DNA of 64,000 nt from NCBI RefSeq assembly GCF_914767665.1, contig NC_059501.1:28434501-28498500 (forward strand). The letters run 5' to 3'. The translations under genes and the position numbers were made by a program. Numbering within the stretch: position 1 is the first letter of the stretch; each line of letters begins with the position of its first letter. The notes beneath the pieces are model-generated. The model saw nothing but the letters and a program-made list of their open reading frames with translations, was not told the DNA's origin and made no database searches. Positions 46,908 through 58,346 of the stretch are shown in pieces. This DNA comes from Harmonia axyridis (Eukaryota; Arthropoda; Insecta; Coleoptera; Coccinellidae).

Positions 46908-47415
46908 TACAAAGATTAATCAAATTTAGAGTTATTCGATGATAATTATGCAACTTATAGAATTGAAAACAATGATAGGTAATTATGACTAGCTCAATTT
47001 GCAAGAACTAACAGGATTGAAATTGTATAATTTGAACTTAGGTCGTAACAAATATCCAACCCGGGTTCAAACTCTAGGGGATAATATTTAATCCAACTTT
47101 TTTGGTGAATTGAGATATTCCCTGAAGTTGAGGAAAAAAAATTATTGATAATATATAAAATTTGTATAGTTTGAACACCGAATTTCATAAATGTATAGCT
47201 CTGTAGGTACTTTTCCAAAAGAGATCTGGAATCATTTTGTCACAATGTCTACATTTTCAAAATATTGAGCCAAAAATGGTCTCAAACGATAAGGAATCAG
47301 TGGTCCAATTTAATTATATTCACCTGTAAGCTCAATAACTTTCGAACCAAAAAGCTATAAACTTGAAATAATTTGTATCGATTCATATCTCGAATGCTGC
47401 GACTAATTTCGTTAA

Positions 47416-47901
47416 GAGGGATTACCGCCACGTGGCTTTCCGCGTATCAGTCAAACATTAGGTACTCATTCATTTCCCCTCTGGCGATCCTGCGATGACC
47501 AATCTTTGTACGGTGCATGAAGTTGTACATTCACTTTATCTCCTTTATCTTTACGAAGCTATAAGAGCAGCACTCTACGTGGTCGATTATTTTTTTCATA
47601 AAATTATAGTTTCACCTCTTTTGTAATGATTGTTTGTAAGTTTTTTTCACGGATATTTTAAAAATATATCAGTTCTTTGTAAATGAGCGTAATATCAATT
47701 ATTTTGGAAAAAACGAAAAGCGAGACGAAAAGCGACCAAATATTTCTTTTCCTTCGGAAATTAAAAATATTGTCATTTTACAATGAAGATTAAAAGAAAT
47801 TATGTAAAACCCCATAAAAATTGGTGGAGGATGAAAAAGGAAAAATCTATAATTTCGTTTTGAACTATGAGCAGTCACTTGTTGGTAATTGGTATTCCCT
47901 C
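47416..47901. mobile_element. piggyBac-like miniature element bounded by TTAA
   Basis: The ends are GAGGGATTACC and GGTATTCCCTC, directly flanked by TTAA (47412-47415 and 47902-47905), the target of piggyBac transposases. A CCACGTGG palindrome lies 12 bp inside the left end. The first 240 bp match 62784-63030, including TACATTCACTTTATC and CCTCTTTTGTAATGA. A third TTAAGAGGGA terminus with CCACGTG occurs at 48225. There is no transposase. Confidence 0.65.
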
Positions 47902-48966
47902 TTAATGGACAAAATCCGACAAGGATTTCGTAACATATTCCATAAGGATGAAATGTTCCATTTAGAAGTGGAATAACTATTTCTCATGTGAAATTTTATG
48001 TTAATCGTGTCAACAAATCCAAATAAGATTTTAGTTAAAAAACTTAAAGAACATTTAATCTTTCACGAAACCGATGTAGGTGACATTTTGAATGTTGATA
48101 TTTTAATTTTAAGCTTCCTGTATAGAAAGCGTTGTCGGAACTATAGAAAATTCAAGCAGAATATCAAAAAAAGTGTTATTTCGGTGACAATAGATCCGAA
48201 CGAGTTAAGATTTTGTGTGTTATTTTAAGAGGGAACATCACCACGTGACTGCTCAGTTCTCAGTTCAAAACAAAATTAGAGATAATTATTCTTGCAAATC
48301 ATCGATTGAGTTCTCCTTTTCTTTGATAATAATAAAGAAGTTTATTCAAAATGAACAACAATATAATGTAGTATATAAATATCTATTTTTAATTTGAGAA
48401 AAAAAAAAGTTATAATCTTGATAACTTTTCTTTTCCGAAAAAGAATTAAAGATACCTATGATATCCCCACAAAGCACTGGTGTATTTTACAAATATTCGT
48501 AAAAAATCCTACAAAAATATCTTTCTAATTTTGTGGAAATTTATGAAAAGACTCGTAAAGTAGGTAATTCTTTTCGACGAATTATTCTAATATCTATCCC
48601 TATTGATCATTCAATCGTTATGGCAATATACCGCACATTATTTTGCCGCTTTTCCTCTGGATAAATACAAATTTCAAATGTAGTTATCGAGTATTCGAGT
48701 TTTATTTTCTTTCTGTGTTTTCCGAAAGTCACAGACTACTCTCCCAGTTAGGAATTACGATTTTTCCTTTTTAAGTTCTTCCTCGATACCTCTTGAAGTT
48801 TTTATTTTAGATACAGAATTTGCTTAATTAACCCACCCCTTTTTATAAATAAAATCGACTGAAATAATGAAAACTATAGGTGGGAGTATGAGACAATGAA
48901 TGGATGTACGAGAACTCAAACTTTTTTTTGATTGGACCGTATTGAACATAATTTGTTCAGTTCATT

Positions 48967-49112
48967 CTGTTTATATAAAGTACCAAGGAATATCCTGAGA
49001 TATTTTTTTGTTTTTCATTATTTCCGGTAATGACCTTCTTCATTGGAAATTGCGAATATTGATGAAAGAAAATTGTTCATCAGGATAAGCCCTTGGTACT
49101 TTATTTAGACAG
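48967..49112. repeat. Small inverted-repeat element
   Basis: CTGTTTATATAAAGTACCAA to TATCCTGA at the left pairs with TCAGGATAAGCCCTTGGTAC to GACAG at the right (49080-49112), arms of about 32 bp. The 80-bp loop is AT-rich. No target duplication was identified. Confidence 0.55.
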
Positions 49113-49789
49113 GGTCTATTTCCAACTCAAAAATTATTTCAAGTAGATATACCTGCAATAAAACTAGTTAAACCGAATAGGTAAGTATTTCTGGTCGATC
49201 CAATCTATTCAAATTTCACGCAATGTCCGCATCTACTTCCGCTACCGATGCAAAAAAAAAACACAACACACATTTCCTTGAGAACCTTGCTAAGGGTGTG
49301 AAATAAAAAATGTCCCGACAGCCACTTTACCCTCATTAAAACCTGCCGTCGAGTGGTCTTTGAAAACATGTGAACCTAGGTAAAAGTGTTGCTCCATTTA
49401 TGCCATAATGTAGCGCATTCAAGGGTCTGTCTAGGGCCGATTGTGACACATTTCCGGTGGTATAGGGTAAATAGAAAGGTGCTTTATCGGTTTTTAGGTT
49501 CGATTCAATTGGGACGAAGGAGATCTTATCGGGTAAAAACTTGATTTTTCTTATGGAGAAATGGACAAATTTTTATTCTATTGTTAGGAACTTATGGTGC
49601 GTTTCCGATAAAAATTGGAGCATGTGAAATCTTTCAAAAGGGTGGTCTAGAAGGGTATAAAACAGTATTATAAATTCATTACGTTTAACATACCCTAATT
49701 CAATTAAGCGCTTTCAACTCTGGATGTTGGTGTCGAAATTCATATTATATCAAGCCACAGCACTGAGGTCAGAGCCTTAGAGTAGGTAT

Positions 49790-50023
49790 TGATATGGATC
49801 TCCTCAATATGAATTTGGAATATTTTCCAAAATAGATCCAAAACATTTATATCGTAACTTGAAAATAATTCCCTCTCTCAGGTGGCTTCAGAGAAAAATA
49901 TATGAATTTTTTTTTTAAACGAACAACAAACCTGAGAGAGGGAATTATTTTCAAGTAAATATATAAATTTTTTGGATCTATTTTAGAAAATATTCGAAAT
50001 TCATATTAAGGAGATCCATATCA
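49790..50023 (-). repeat. LTR, shortened copy
   Basis: It is homologous to both ends of the 500-bp LTR but lacks the middle ~265 bp, leaving almost only the two inverted arms back to back. The arms differ from those of the other LTR at many scattered positions, so the insertion is not recent. Confidence 0.55.
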
Positions 50024-50049
50024 ATTGGTGCCCCACGTTGGGCGCCAAT
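50024..50049 (-). other. tRNA primer binding site remnant
   Basis: The minus strand reads AT, then TGGCGCCCAACGTGGGGC, then ACCAAT. A TGGCGCCCAAC start two bases after an LTR end is the layout of gypsy-group primer binding sites. The whole 26 bp is also almost palindromic. No other internal sequence survives. Confidence 0.55.
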
Positions 50050-50549
50050 TGTTATGGATCTCCTCAATATGAATTTGGTATATTTCCCAAAATAGATCCA
50101 AAAAATTTTATATGTCTACTTGAAAATAATATCCTCTCTAGGGTAGATTCAGAGAAAATTATATAAAATTTATTTTTTTTAAGAATTTGAATTTGATATT
50201 GATAGAATTGAAGAAAGTAAGGAGTTTGAGAAGAAAATATATGAAGATATCGAAAGAGTTTTGGAATTGGAATTGAAAAGGGAATTTGAAATTGGAAAGT
50301 TTTCAAAGGAGAAAATACAGAGCTGGACAGAATTTAAAAGAAGTATTTTCAATTTTTTTCCATTTTGTGATAAATTTCATTTCAATAGATAGGTAATTAG
50401 TTAGGTAGTTAGGCAGATAGGGTTTGCTGTTTGATTGAAAAAAAAAATAAATTTTATATATTTTTCTCTGAACCCACCTGAGAGAGGAAATTATTTTCAA
50501 GTAGAGATTTAGAAAATACACCAAATTCATATTGAGGAGATCCATATCA
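50050..50549 (-). repeat. LTR, longer copy, with 125-bp inverted ends
   Basis: It starts TG and ends CA on the minus strand. The outer ~125 bp at each side are mutual inverse repeats (ATGGATCTCCTCAATATGAA to CCTCTC). The middle ~250 bp is purine-rich, with short frames that I read as LTR interior and not as genes. Confidence 0.55.
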
Positions 50550-51071
50550 GTACCAATCCAATATAAATAATTCAATTTTATGATGATGCAGTGATTGGTA
50601 AAGACTTTAAAATTATAGTACGAAAGTATTTATTTGTGCAACCATTTGGGAAAACACCTCCTTTTCGTAAAGACGGTAATCAAAAATTGCATATAGCATA
50701 TAGCGTATAACTTGCTCGTACAAGAATTAATGAGTTACTTTTTTTGCAAGCTGTATACCAATAACAAAGAATAAAATAATTGAAAATAAAATGATATTAT
50801 ACTTTCACTTTTTTAAACTATAATTTACAATTGTTACGTTAAACAGAACCGTCTTCAGATTTCACCTTTTTAATAACTGAAAATCAGCTAAAGCTACCAA
50901 TAGCTACCAATTGTAATTTATAGAATCAGAAAGTGGAAATTAAATAACTGTCATTTCAATTTAGATTTGAAATAAATTTTGATGGAGTAAAGACTGAGGT
51001 AATTCAAGAATTAAATAATGTCAAACTTTATATTTGAAAACTGCACTGATAGACAATCAAATTCAATTATA
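50550..51071. other. No recognised gene
   Basis: AT-rich sequence leading into the tandem duplication at 51072. No motif recognised. Confidence 0.3.
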
Positions 51072-52317
51072 GATTTATATAGATGCATTGTTGTGGACTT
51101 ATTTCTCCATAATAGTGTTATATTCAGCTTGATGAATTAATATGGACATCTACTCAATTAATTTTCCCCAGTTACATTCCTCTTAAGAACCCCTTCCAAT
51201 AAAGTTTAGACAAAAAACCTTTATTGCTTCATATTGAATCGTTTTGAGAATAGGAACACCATAAACCATCATCAAAACAGGAAGCTCAAGATTGAACTAT
51301 TAAAATTCTTTTTGGCAGCTGTTCGCAGTCTCACAGCCGCATCTTCTGTTGTAAAATGATTGTGTTTACGTGTGGGATCAATAAAATTCTGTGAGAAAAC
51401 TTAGCCTTCCGGATGAATAATGGTAATGATGACACTATCGATAGAAAATAAGATTACTATTAATTTCGTCTTGATTGCGTCATAAAAACCATACAAAATT
51501 CAAGTAGAATATCGAATAAAAAATTCTAGCATTTCAGTGACAACATATCCCACCGAGTTGATATTTCGCAAGTAAATATAAAACAATTGTTTTAAGCTTT
51601 ATGGAGAATACACTCAGGTGCAAAAAATTAACTAGTGAACTTCTTGAGGAAAATTGGTTATTTGAAAACATTTGAGCACGAAATTATTCCACAGGATTTA
51701 TATAGATGCATTGTTGTGGACTTATTTCTCCATAATAGTGTTATATTCAGCTTGATGAATTAATATGGACATCTACTCAATTAATTTTCCCCAGTTACAT
51801 TCCTCTTAAGAACCCCTTCCAATAAAGTTTAGACAAAAAACCTTTATTGCTTCATATTGAATCGTTTTGAGAATAGGAACACCATAAACCATCATCAAAA
51901 CAGGAAGCTCAAGATTGAACTATTAAAATTCTTTTTGGCAGCTGTTCGCAGTCTCACAGCCGCATCTTCTGTTGTAAAATGATTGTGTTTACGTGTGGGA
52001 TCAATAAAATTCTGTGAGAAAACTTAGCCTTCCGGATGAATAATGGTAATGATGACACTATCGATAGAAAATAAGATTACTATTAATTTCGTCTTGATTG
52101 CGTCATAAAAACCATACAAAATTCAAGTAGAATATCGAATAAAAAATTCTAGCATTTCAGTGACAACATATCCCACCGAGTTGATATTTCGCAAGTAAAT
52201 ATAAAACAATTGTTTTAAGCTTTATGGAGAATACACTCAGGTGCAAAAAATTAACTAGTGAACTTCTTGAGGAAAATTGGTTATTTGAAAACATTTGAGC
52301 ACGAAATTATTCCACAG
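51072..52317. repeat. 623-bp tandem duplication, no differences seen
   Basis: GATTTATATAGATGCATTGT at 51072 recurs at 51695, and the following 623 bases agree wherever I compared them. Each unit includes an AATTCAAGTAGAATATCGAA motif and ends near GAAATTATTCCACAGGAT. No open frame of note is present. It is either a very recent duplication or an assembly artefact. Confidence 0.8.
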
Positions 52318-52819
52318 GATGTTTCAAAATTAGGGTTTAACAACAAACTTCTGATCAACCCTGTATAGTGACTAATAAGCCAGCATTTAACAAAATGTTG
52401 AATATGCAAGTTGAAACAAAAAATTTTATTCAAAGTTCATTGAAAAAATTTTGACAATTGAGCTAAGAAAAGAAAACTGTGAGACTTCAAATTCTACCAA
52501 ACATCAACTTTTTGCGTTTTTTTTTGCACTTGAGTGTATTTGACAATGCTTGAAGTAAGACTCGATCCATTGATAAAAAAAGATTAAAACAAAATAAAAT
52601 CAATTTATAAAAAATATACATAGAAAATATATGGTCCGATCCCGATCCCAAAATGATATCGAGCCTTTTAGATTTTTTTTGAGGCAATTAAATTCTCTAT
52701 GAATCAACATTAGCGCCAATCCATTCAGTCTATCCTGAGCTTTGGAGTTTTTCAAATTTATTTTGGGTTCCATTCCACAAAATTTTTATATAGGTAATAT
52801 GAAATCGTCCTTTTCATAT

Positions 52820-54090
52820 ATAATATGAAGAAATCTGCGGCTGAGGCTAATAGAATTCTCTAAAATACCCATGGTGGGGCCGCTATTAGTGAAACAACGT
52901 GCCGAAAGTGGTTTCAAGGTTCAAGAACGGTGATTTTGACGTCGAAGACTAGCATGGCGGTGGAAGAGAGAAGGTTTTCGAAGATGCAGAATAGGAGGCA
53001 TCACTTGATCAAGACTAGTACCAAACGTAACAAAAATTGGCAGAATCATTGGGAGTGACGCAACAAGCCATTTCAAAACGCCTGAAAGTCACGGGAATTA
53101 TTCAGAAACAAGGAAATTAGGTTCCGTACGAGTTGAAGCCAGAGATGTTGAACAGCGTTAGTTTGCTTATGAAAAGCTGACAAGAACGGAAGGGATTTGT
53201 GCATCGTAATGTGACTGGAGAAGAAAAATGGGTTCATTACGATAATCCCAAGCGCAGAAAATCATGGGGATATCCCGGCCATGCTTCTACGTCGACGGCC
53301 AAACCGAATATTCACGGTTTCAAGGTTGTGCTCAGTATTTGGTGGACCAGCTCGGCGTAGTATATTATGAGTTGTTAAAACCGACTGAAACAATCACAGG
53401 CGTACGTTTTCGAACGCAATTGATGCGTTTGAACCGAGCATTGAAAGACAAACGACCGCAGTATACCGAGAGACATAATGATTTTACAGCATGACAATGC
53501 TCGACCTAATGTTGCGAAAGTGGTCAAGACATACTTGGAAACTTAGAAAAATGGGTTCATCACGATAATCCCAAGCGCAGAAAATCATAGGGATATCCCG
53601 CCCATGCTTCTACGTCGACGGCCAAACCGAATATTCACGGTTTCAAGGTTGTGCTCAGTATTTGGTGGACCAGCTCGGCGTAGTGTATTATGAGTTGTTA
53701 AAACCGACTGAAACAATCACAGGCGTACGTTCTCGAACGCAATTAATGCGTTCGAACCGAGCATTGAAAGACAAACGGCAGTATAACGAGAGACATGATA
53801 AAGTGATTTTACAGAATGACAATGCTAGACCTAATGTTGCGCGTTGCGAAAGTGGTCAAGACATACTTGGAAACGTTGAAATGGAAGTCCTACCCCACCC
53901 GCCGTATTCTCCAGACGTTGCTCCCTCGGACTATCACATGTTTCGATCCTGGCTGACCAGCACTTCCGGTCTTATGAAGAAGTGAAAAATTGGATCATTT
54001 CGTGGATTGCTTCAAAAGATGACCAGTTGTTTCAACGCAGGATTTGTACGCTGCCCGATAGATGGGAGAAAGTAGGGGCCAGCGATGGAC
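52820..54090 (+). pseudogene. mariner transposase with internal tandem duplication (lineage G)
   Basis: In order: a GAAISETTCRKWFQ helix-turn-helix segment, a QNHWE/QQAISKRLK-like second helix region, EEKWVHYDNPKRRKSWG (first catalytic region), VYYELLKPTETITG, then ILQNDNARPNVA (second aspartate), YSPDVAPSDYHMF (third aspartate), and a C-terminal part ending near DGQYFGS. A block of about 323 bp (53229-53550) containing the first catalytic region is repeated directly after itself. The residue that is normally the catalytic aspartate of GDEKW appears as glutamate (GEEKW) in the first unit. Frameshifts and stops are numerous. Confidence 0.8.
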
Positions 54091-54756
54091 AATACTTTGG
54101 ATCATAAATGTGCAACCAGTTTTTCCAATAAATAATAAAAAAAATAAATAAATAAAGCCTCGTATAAAGATGAAGAAAATAGGTAAATAATCGATTCCAT
54201 AAAATAGATCTGATTTCATTCACATTGCGCTCTAGAAATACACAATTTCTTCTACACTTCTTCGTCAGGTATTTTTCCAAGAAATGGCAAATAACTCGGG
54301 AACTATTCAAGATAGCTTAGGAAATAATTTCACCAAATGAACGTATGAATTAAGAAATACTTAGGTATTGACTTCAAAAATTTGAGTATACAAGCTTCGC
54401 ACACCATCTTGATATAGTAACCCATTTTCTTGTGTTTTAACCCTTTGTGACCGGAATTAATTTTATCGATATTTTTCTGTTGAAAATCAAATAATACTAT
54501 TCAAGTATGATTGAATAAAGTGAATAAACATGTTTTTGAGTTTTCGGACAAGGGATTTTTGCTTTAGGACGTGTCCTCATTGTGGGGACACTAGGCAATG
54601 AAGGAATTTTACACAATGTAAATCATATTATTATTTTTAATGAAACCTAATACAAAAATCTACTTCGTATGAAATTCTGAAAAAAAATTTTTTAAACAGT
54701 CCATAAGATTCGTTGAATTCTTTTTTATTATGTGGGCAGTACGAGTTTTCAGTTGT

Positions 54757-55100
54757 TCAAATCGTATTATTCTGTAAAATTTTTTCCTTGACAGTATTCA
54801 AATCAATTTTATCTTCGCTGCTACATAAATCTTGATCTGCAGCTACATTCATTGAATTATTGGAATGATGTACAACACAGTTTTCAATTTCTAAAAGATC
54901 GTCCGCATAAACGATATCGAGAGAATTTATGTCAATCAAGTCATTCTCAATTTCCACATCATTCCCTTGAAGTTACTCATCATCAGAACAATCATCAACC
55001 TCAGAGTTGTTCCCAGATGGTATTTCTTCTAGAAGAGAGATTAAATCCTGAGAATTCAACTCTTCCAAATCACCAAATAAGAATGATGTTTTCTCTGAAA
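54757..55100 (-). pseudogene. piggyBac transposase acidic N-terminal remnant
   Basis: On the minus strand, after a splice-acceptor-like run TTTTTTTTTTTCAG, the reading gives EKTSFLFGDLEELNSQDLIS then LLEEIPSGNNSEVDDCSDDE, a TAA, and a further acidic stretch EIENDLIDINSLDIV. Acidic, Ser/Asp-rich leaders of this kind precede the catalytic domain in piggyBac transposases. No catalytic DDD domain or C-terminal zinc ring survives. The assignment rests mostly on the TTAA termini around it. Confidence 0.5.
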
Positions 55101-55370
55101 AAAAAAAAGAAAAAGTTACCATTTGCCTTGTGTCCCCAAGACGAGACCACCGACATTCACGCGAAAAATAAAATTATTATTAGATGATATTCACATTAGC
55201 TCACGAACATGACAATTTATAATAAGTTTTTATATATTTCCCAAGAAAAAAACCAACTTTCCATGTTTTTTTCACTTCGAAACACGATAAAATAGCTGCT
55301 TCATATAGCTAGTACACAATCGTGGATATTAGTTTACATCCAATGCATTTCCGTATGGATCAGCGATGTA

Positions 55371-56912
55371 CACACATCGGAAAAGTCTAAGGATATTCTT
55401 CGAAATGATTGGTTTTGAGTTAAATGAAAGAAAATTCGAGGAAATTATGTATAGATGTATTCAATAATTGTTTATATACTTCAAATAAACCGAAATTTTT
55501 ATAATGAAAAAGTGAAAAACTGAAAAAAATCGAAGTCTCTAAATTGCGAAAAACATAGTAATTATTCTTAGTAATTTTTTATCGAAAATCAATTCAAGTT
55601 TGGCATTTAATACAATGTGTGGCCTCCTCGTTGATTAATTACGGCTCTACACCTACGATTCATAGACAAAATCAGATTGTTTAGGTCTTCCTGATTTAAA
55701 TTTGTCCATTCAGCTGTCAGAAGCTCCCTGAATTCTAAAACATTTTGGACGTTTCCCATATTTGGCGTAATCCTTCTTCGAAGCATGTCCCATACATGTT
55801 CTATCGGATTCAGGTCTGGAGATTGTGCTGGCCATGGCAAAACATCAATTCCCTCATTATCCAACCATTGTGTCACAATACGAGCGGTATGGGGACGAGC
55901 ATTGTCATGCATCAAATGGAAGTTTTCACCAACAGCTTCTGCATAAGGTTGTACAATTGGTTGCAGAATATTTTCCAAATATTGCTGAGCTCTTAGAAAA
56001 CCATCAGGAAAAACGAGCTCTGTTCTACGTCCAATGGAAATTCCTCCCCACACCATAATTGTAGCACCTCTATAACGGTTTACTTCCTGGACGTGTCTCA
56101 AGCGTTCTAAATTACCAGATCGTCTCCATAGTCTTATTCGACGAGAATCTGGATGATATCCGAATCTTGATTCATCTGTGAATAAAACTGTGGACCACTC
56201 ATTGACACCCCAATTTTGAAACTCACGACACCAATTCAATCTTGCAGCGCGATTTCCTCTGGAAAGTGGTGGACACCTAATGGGCCGTCGGGAATGAAGA
56301 TCGGCTTCATGAAGACGATTCCTCACAGTATCTCGCCCAATGGTCAAATTATGAGCCCGTTGAAATTCCATAACCAACTCAGGAGCCGTTATAGTGGGTT
56401 GCTTTCGGGCGGTCAAAACCAAAAATCTGTCTTGAATAGCAGTTGTACAACGTCCACGTCCTGGATGATTTTCGGCAGGATTTCCAGTTGTTCTGAAACG
56501 CCTCCACAAACGACTTATAACACTTTGTGAAACACCCATTCGCTCAGCTGCATCGACTTGTCTCATGCCCCTTCAAGTAAACCAACCACTCGATTCATCT
56601 CTTCCAAAGTTAAATGATGTCGTTCCATAATAAAAAGAAGTTGATAGAAAAATATTGTCGATGTTATAACCCAAAATCGATCTAACGAATGCATGAAATG
56701 ATTAAAATCAAATACAGAAATTTTAACTGCGACATTCATTTTTTTTATTTTTATCATATCTCCCATATTTTCTTGGCTAGCATATGTATACAACCAAAAT
56801 TCATTCCGCATGATGATTTCAATTGATAGTCTGCAAAAAACTTGAGATAAAAGCAATATGCGATTTACCATGCGAGATATACTGAAATATCCTTAGACTT
56901 TTCCGATGTGTG
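55371..56912 (-). mobile_element. Tc1-like element, nearly intact, inserted in piggyBac
   Basis: It is 1542 bp with 27-bp identical terminal inverted repeats starting CACACATCGGAAAAGTCTAA. A TA lies at each side (55369-55370, 56913-56914). It sits within the piggyBac element, so it arrived later. Length, target and termini all fit Tc1. Confidence 0.9.
55607..56628 (-). pseudogene. Tc1 transposase, one frameshift from complete
   Basis: The start ATG at 56628 gives MERHHLTLEEMNRVVGLLEG, then a G-run one base short shifts the frame. The remaining 319 codons (56566-55607) are open from MRQVDAAERMGVSQSVISRL (helix-turn-helix) to a natural stop after GGHTLY. The catalytic triad is DD34E: FTDESRF, LMHDNARPHTA, and NPIEHVWDML, with 34 residues between the second D and the E. 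A GRGR hook-like motif lies between the DNA-binding and catalytic domains. Total length would be about 340 residues, normal for Tc1. The missing G could be a sequencing slip. Confidence 0.9.
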
Positions 56913-57042
56913 TAGTTCGCGCTCCTATGTGTAGATACGGTATTTACGCGAACTAAGCAATATGTGGCTATACGGTGAGCGCATTAGGCGTCTGAGAAAA
57001 AAATTATTAACTTGTGTCCCCACAGTGGACACAAAGGGTTAA

Positions 57043-58023
57043 GATGTAATAATGCACAATTTTCATGTCTTTGGACAATTTGTCGAGTTTCTACTGCAAT
57101 AATTCATGTTCCGTTTGCGCCAATCTTCCCTTCTTATTAGGCACCAAGAAGTGAGTGCCAAAACGTAACATCTGACCTATAGCAGCTATTCATCTAGAAA
57201 ATATTCTCCTACCCCAAACCTCGGATGGATCGTATTGCATAACTAACGGCCCTGGCGGGACCTTCTAATTAGCCAGCGAAGAAGACGTACATTATTCCTG
57301 CACGCGGAATGTCATAAAACTATGTGAAATTAGCATGCTGGGGTGCAACAAAACACCAACCAGATTTTTACGAGACGATAAAAAGATAGAGGAAGTACCT
57401 TAGGCAGGAAGGCATGAAGAGTTGGGAAGGTAGTTTTAAGGGCAGTTTTCTTCCTGTCAAGAGACAGTTGGCATGAATGAGCTTTGAAGGATTCTTGGTA
57501 TATATGTCTGGCTAAACTTTAAAAGCTCACTAACTGTGCACTGGAAATTCTTCTTTGAGTTGGAAAAATAAAAAGAGCCTTGATGATTCAAAATTTTGTT
57601 ACGTGCTTAAATGAGAATTTTGAATTCAATTTTATAATTTGACAAAATGTAACAATGAAAGGTTGACCAGCTAGCTCACTCAGGTAGGGGTTATTCTCTT
57701 GAACACGGTGAAAATTGAAGGTTTTAAGGGCGTCAGGTAATTTCAATATATGGCCAATATACACCACATTTAAAAAATATTTAAATGAATTAGAGGGGTA
57801 TTTTTCTAATTGAAAAATTTGTGTTCAAAGTCCTGAGAAAGTCCAAACAACAAGAAAAAGCATTGCTTAGTTGTTGTTTTGTCTTGATGGGGATAACAAT
57901 GAAATTGTTGCATATGTATTTTGTACAATATTTAAGTACCTTGCAATTGTGGTTGGAATCACAAATAAATTGAATTATGAAATCAATTACCTAATGTAAT
58001 ATCTAATATTAAAAATCTGATTC
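57043..58023. other. No recognised gene
   Basis: The sequence at 57100-57330 is slightly GC-richer but no motif or open frame stands out. The remainder is AT-rich. Confidence 0.3.
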
Positions 58024-58346
58024 TATACACAGAGTGTTCCTAAATTGGAGGTACAAAAAGAATGAGAGATTCCTTGGATAATTTTGAGAAAAAAGTCCAT
58101 AAACAGCGTTTCTTGTTCTACTCTTTTGTGATGATTATACCAGTTTAGCGAATCTTTATTAATCTTCAATACAGATTGGGTAAATAAATATTAAAAATCA
58201 TAATAAGTTTATTCATCACAACTTACCTACTAACTGAATTTTCATAATGATTTGGATTTTTCTGAGGATTACTAGAGAATTGTTTGAATTTGAAAAAAAT
58301 CAAACTTTAACACCTTGTTTGTCGTAAACAAACGTTTGCGGGCTAT
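58024..58346. repeat. Copy of the foldback repeat at 33430-34325
   Basis: It begins near CACAGAGTGTTCCTAAATTG and shares GAGATTCCTTGGATAATTTT, TACAGATTGGGTAAATAAAT and GGATTACTAGAGAATTGTTT with 33780-34030. It ends at ACACCTTGTTTGTCGTAAAC. It is diverged and non-coding. Confidence 0.55.

Larger units (their letters stand above)
49790..50549 (-). mobile_element. Minimal LTR element: LTR, primer site, LTR
   Basis: Read on the minus strand, a 500-bp LTR (50050-50549) begins TGATATGGATC and ends CCATAACA. Then 26 bases of internal sequence and a second, 234-bp LTR (49790-50023) follow. The outer flanks GTAT and GTAC could be a decayed 4-bp target duplication. No gag, protease or polymerase sequence remains. 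The LTRs are largely palindromic, so either strand could be read. I chose minus because the 18-base tRNA-primer-like site lies just past the LTR on that strand. Confidence 0.6.
54441..57038 (-). mobile_element. piggyBac-like element interrupted by Tc1
   Basis: The ends are CCCTTTGTGACC and GTGGACACAAAGGG, flanked by TTAA at 54437-54440 and 57039-57042. This matches the TTAA target and CCC-type termini of piggyBac. Subterminal inverse blocks GTGTCC..CACTGTGGGGACAC occur at both sides (54573-54594 and 57013-57032). After removing the Tc1 insert the element is about 1.05 kb and internally deleted. Transcription would run on the minus strand. Confidence 0.75.

Noticed and set aside
50185..50430. 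80-90 codon frames inside the long LTR
   Set aside because: They fall in the LTR interior and contain only low-complexity purine-rich sequence.
56216..56530. 104-codon plus-strand frame
   Set aside because: It lies antisense within the Tc1 transposase gene.
54441..57038. Reading the TTAA-bounded unit as a composite Tc1 element
   Set aside because: The outer ends (CCCTTTGTG with TTAA) and inner ends (CACACATCGG with TA) are unrelated, so these are two nested elements.
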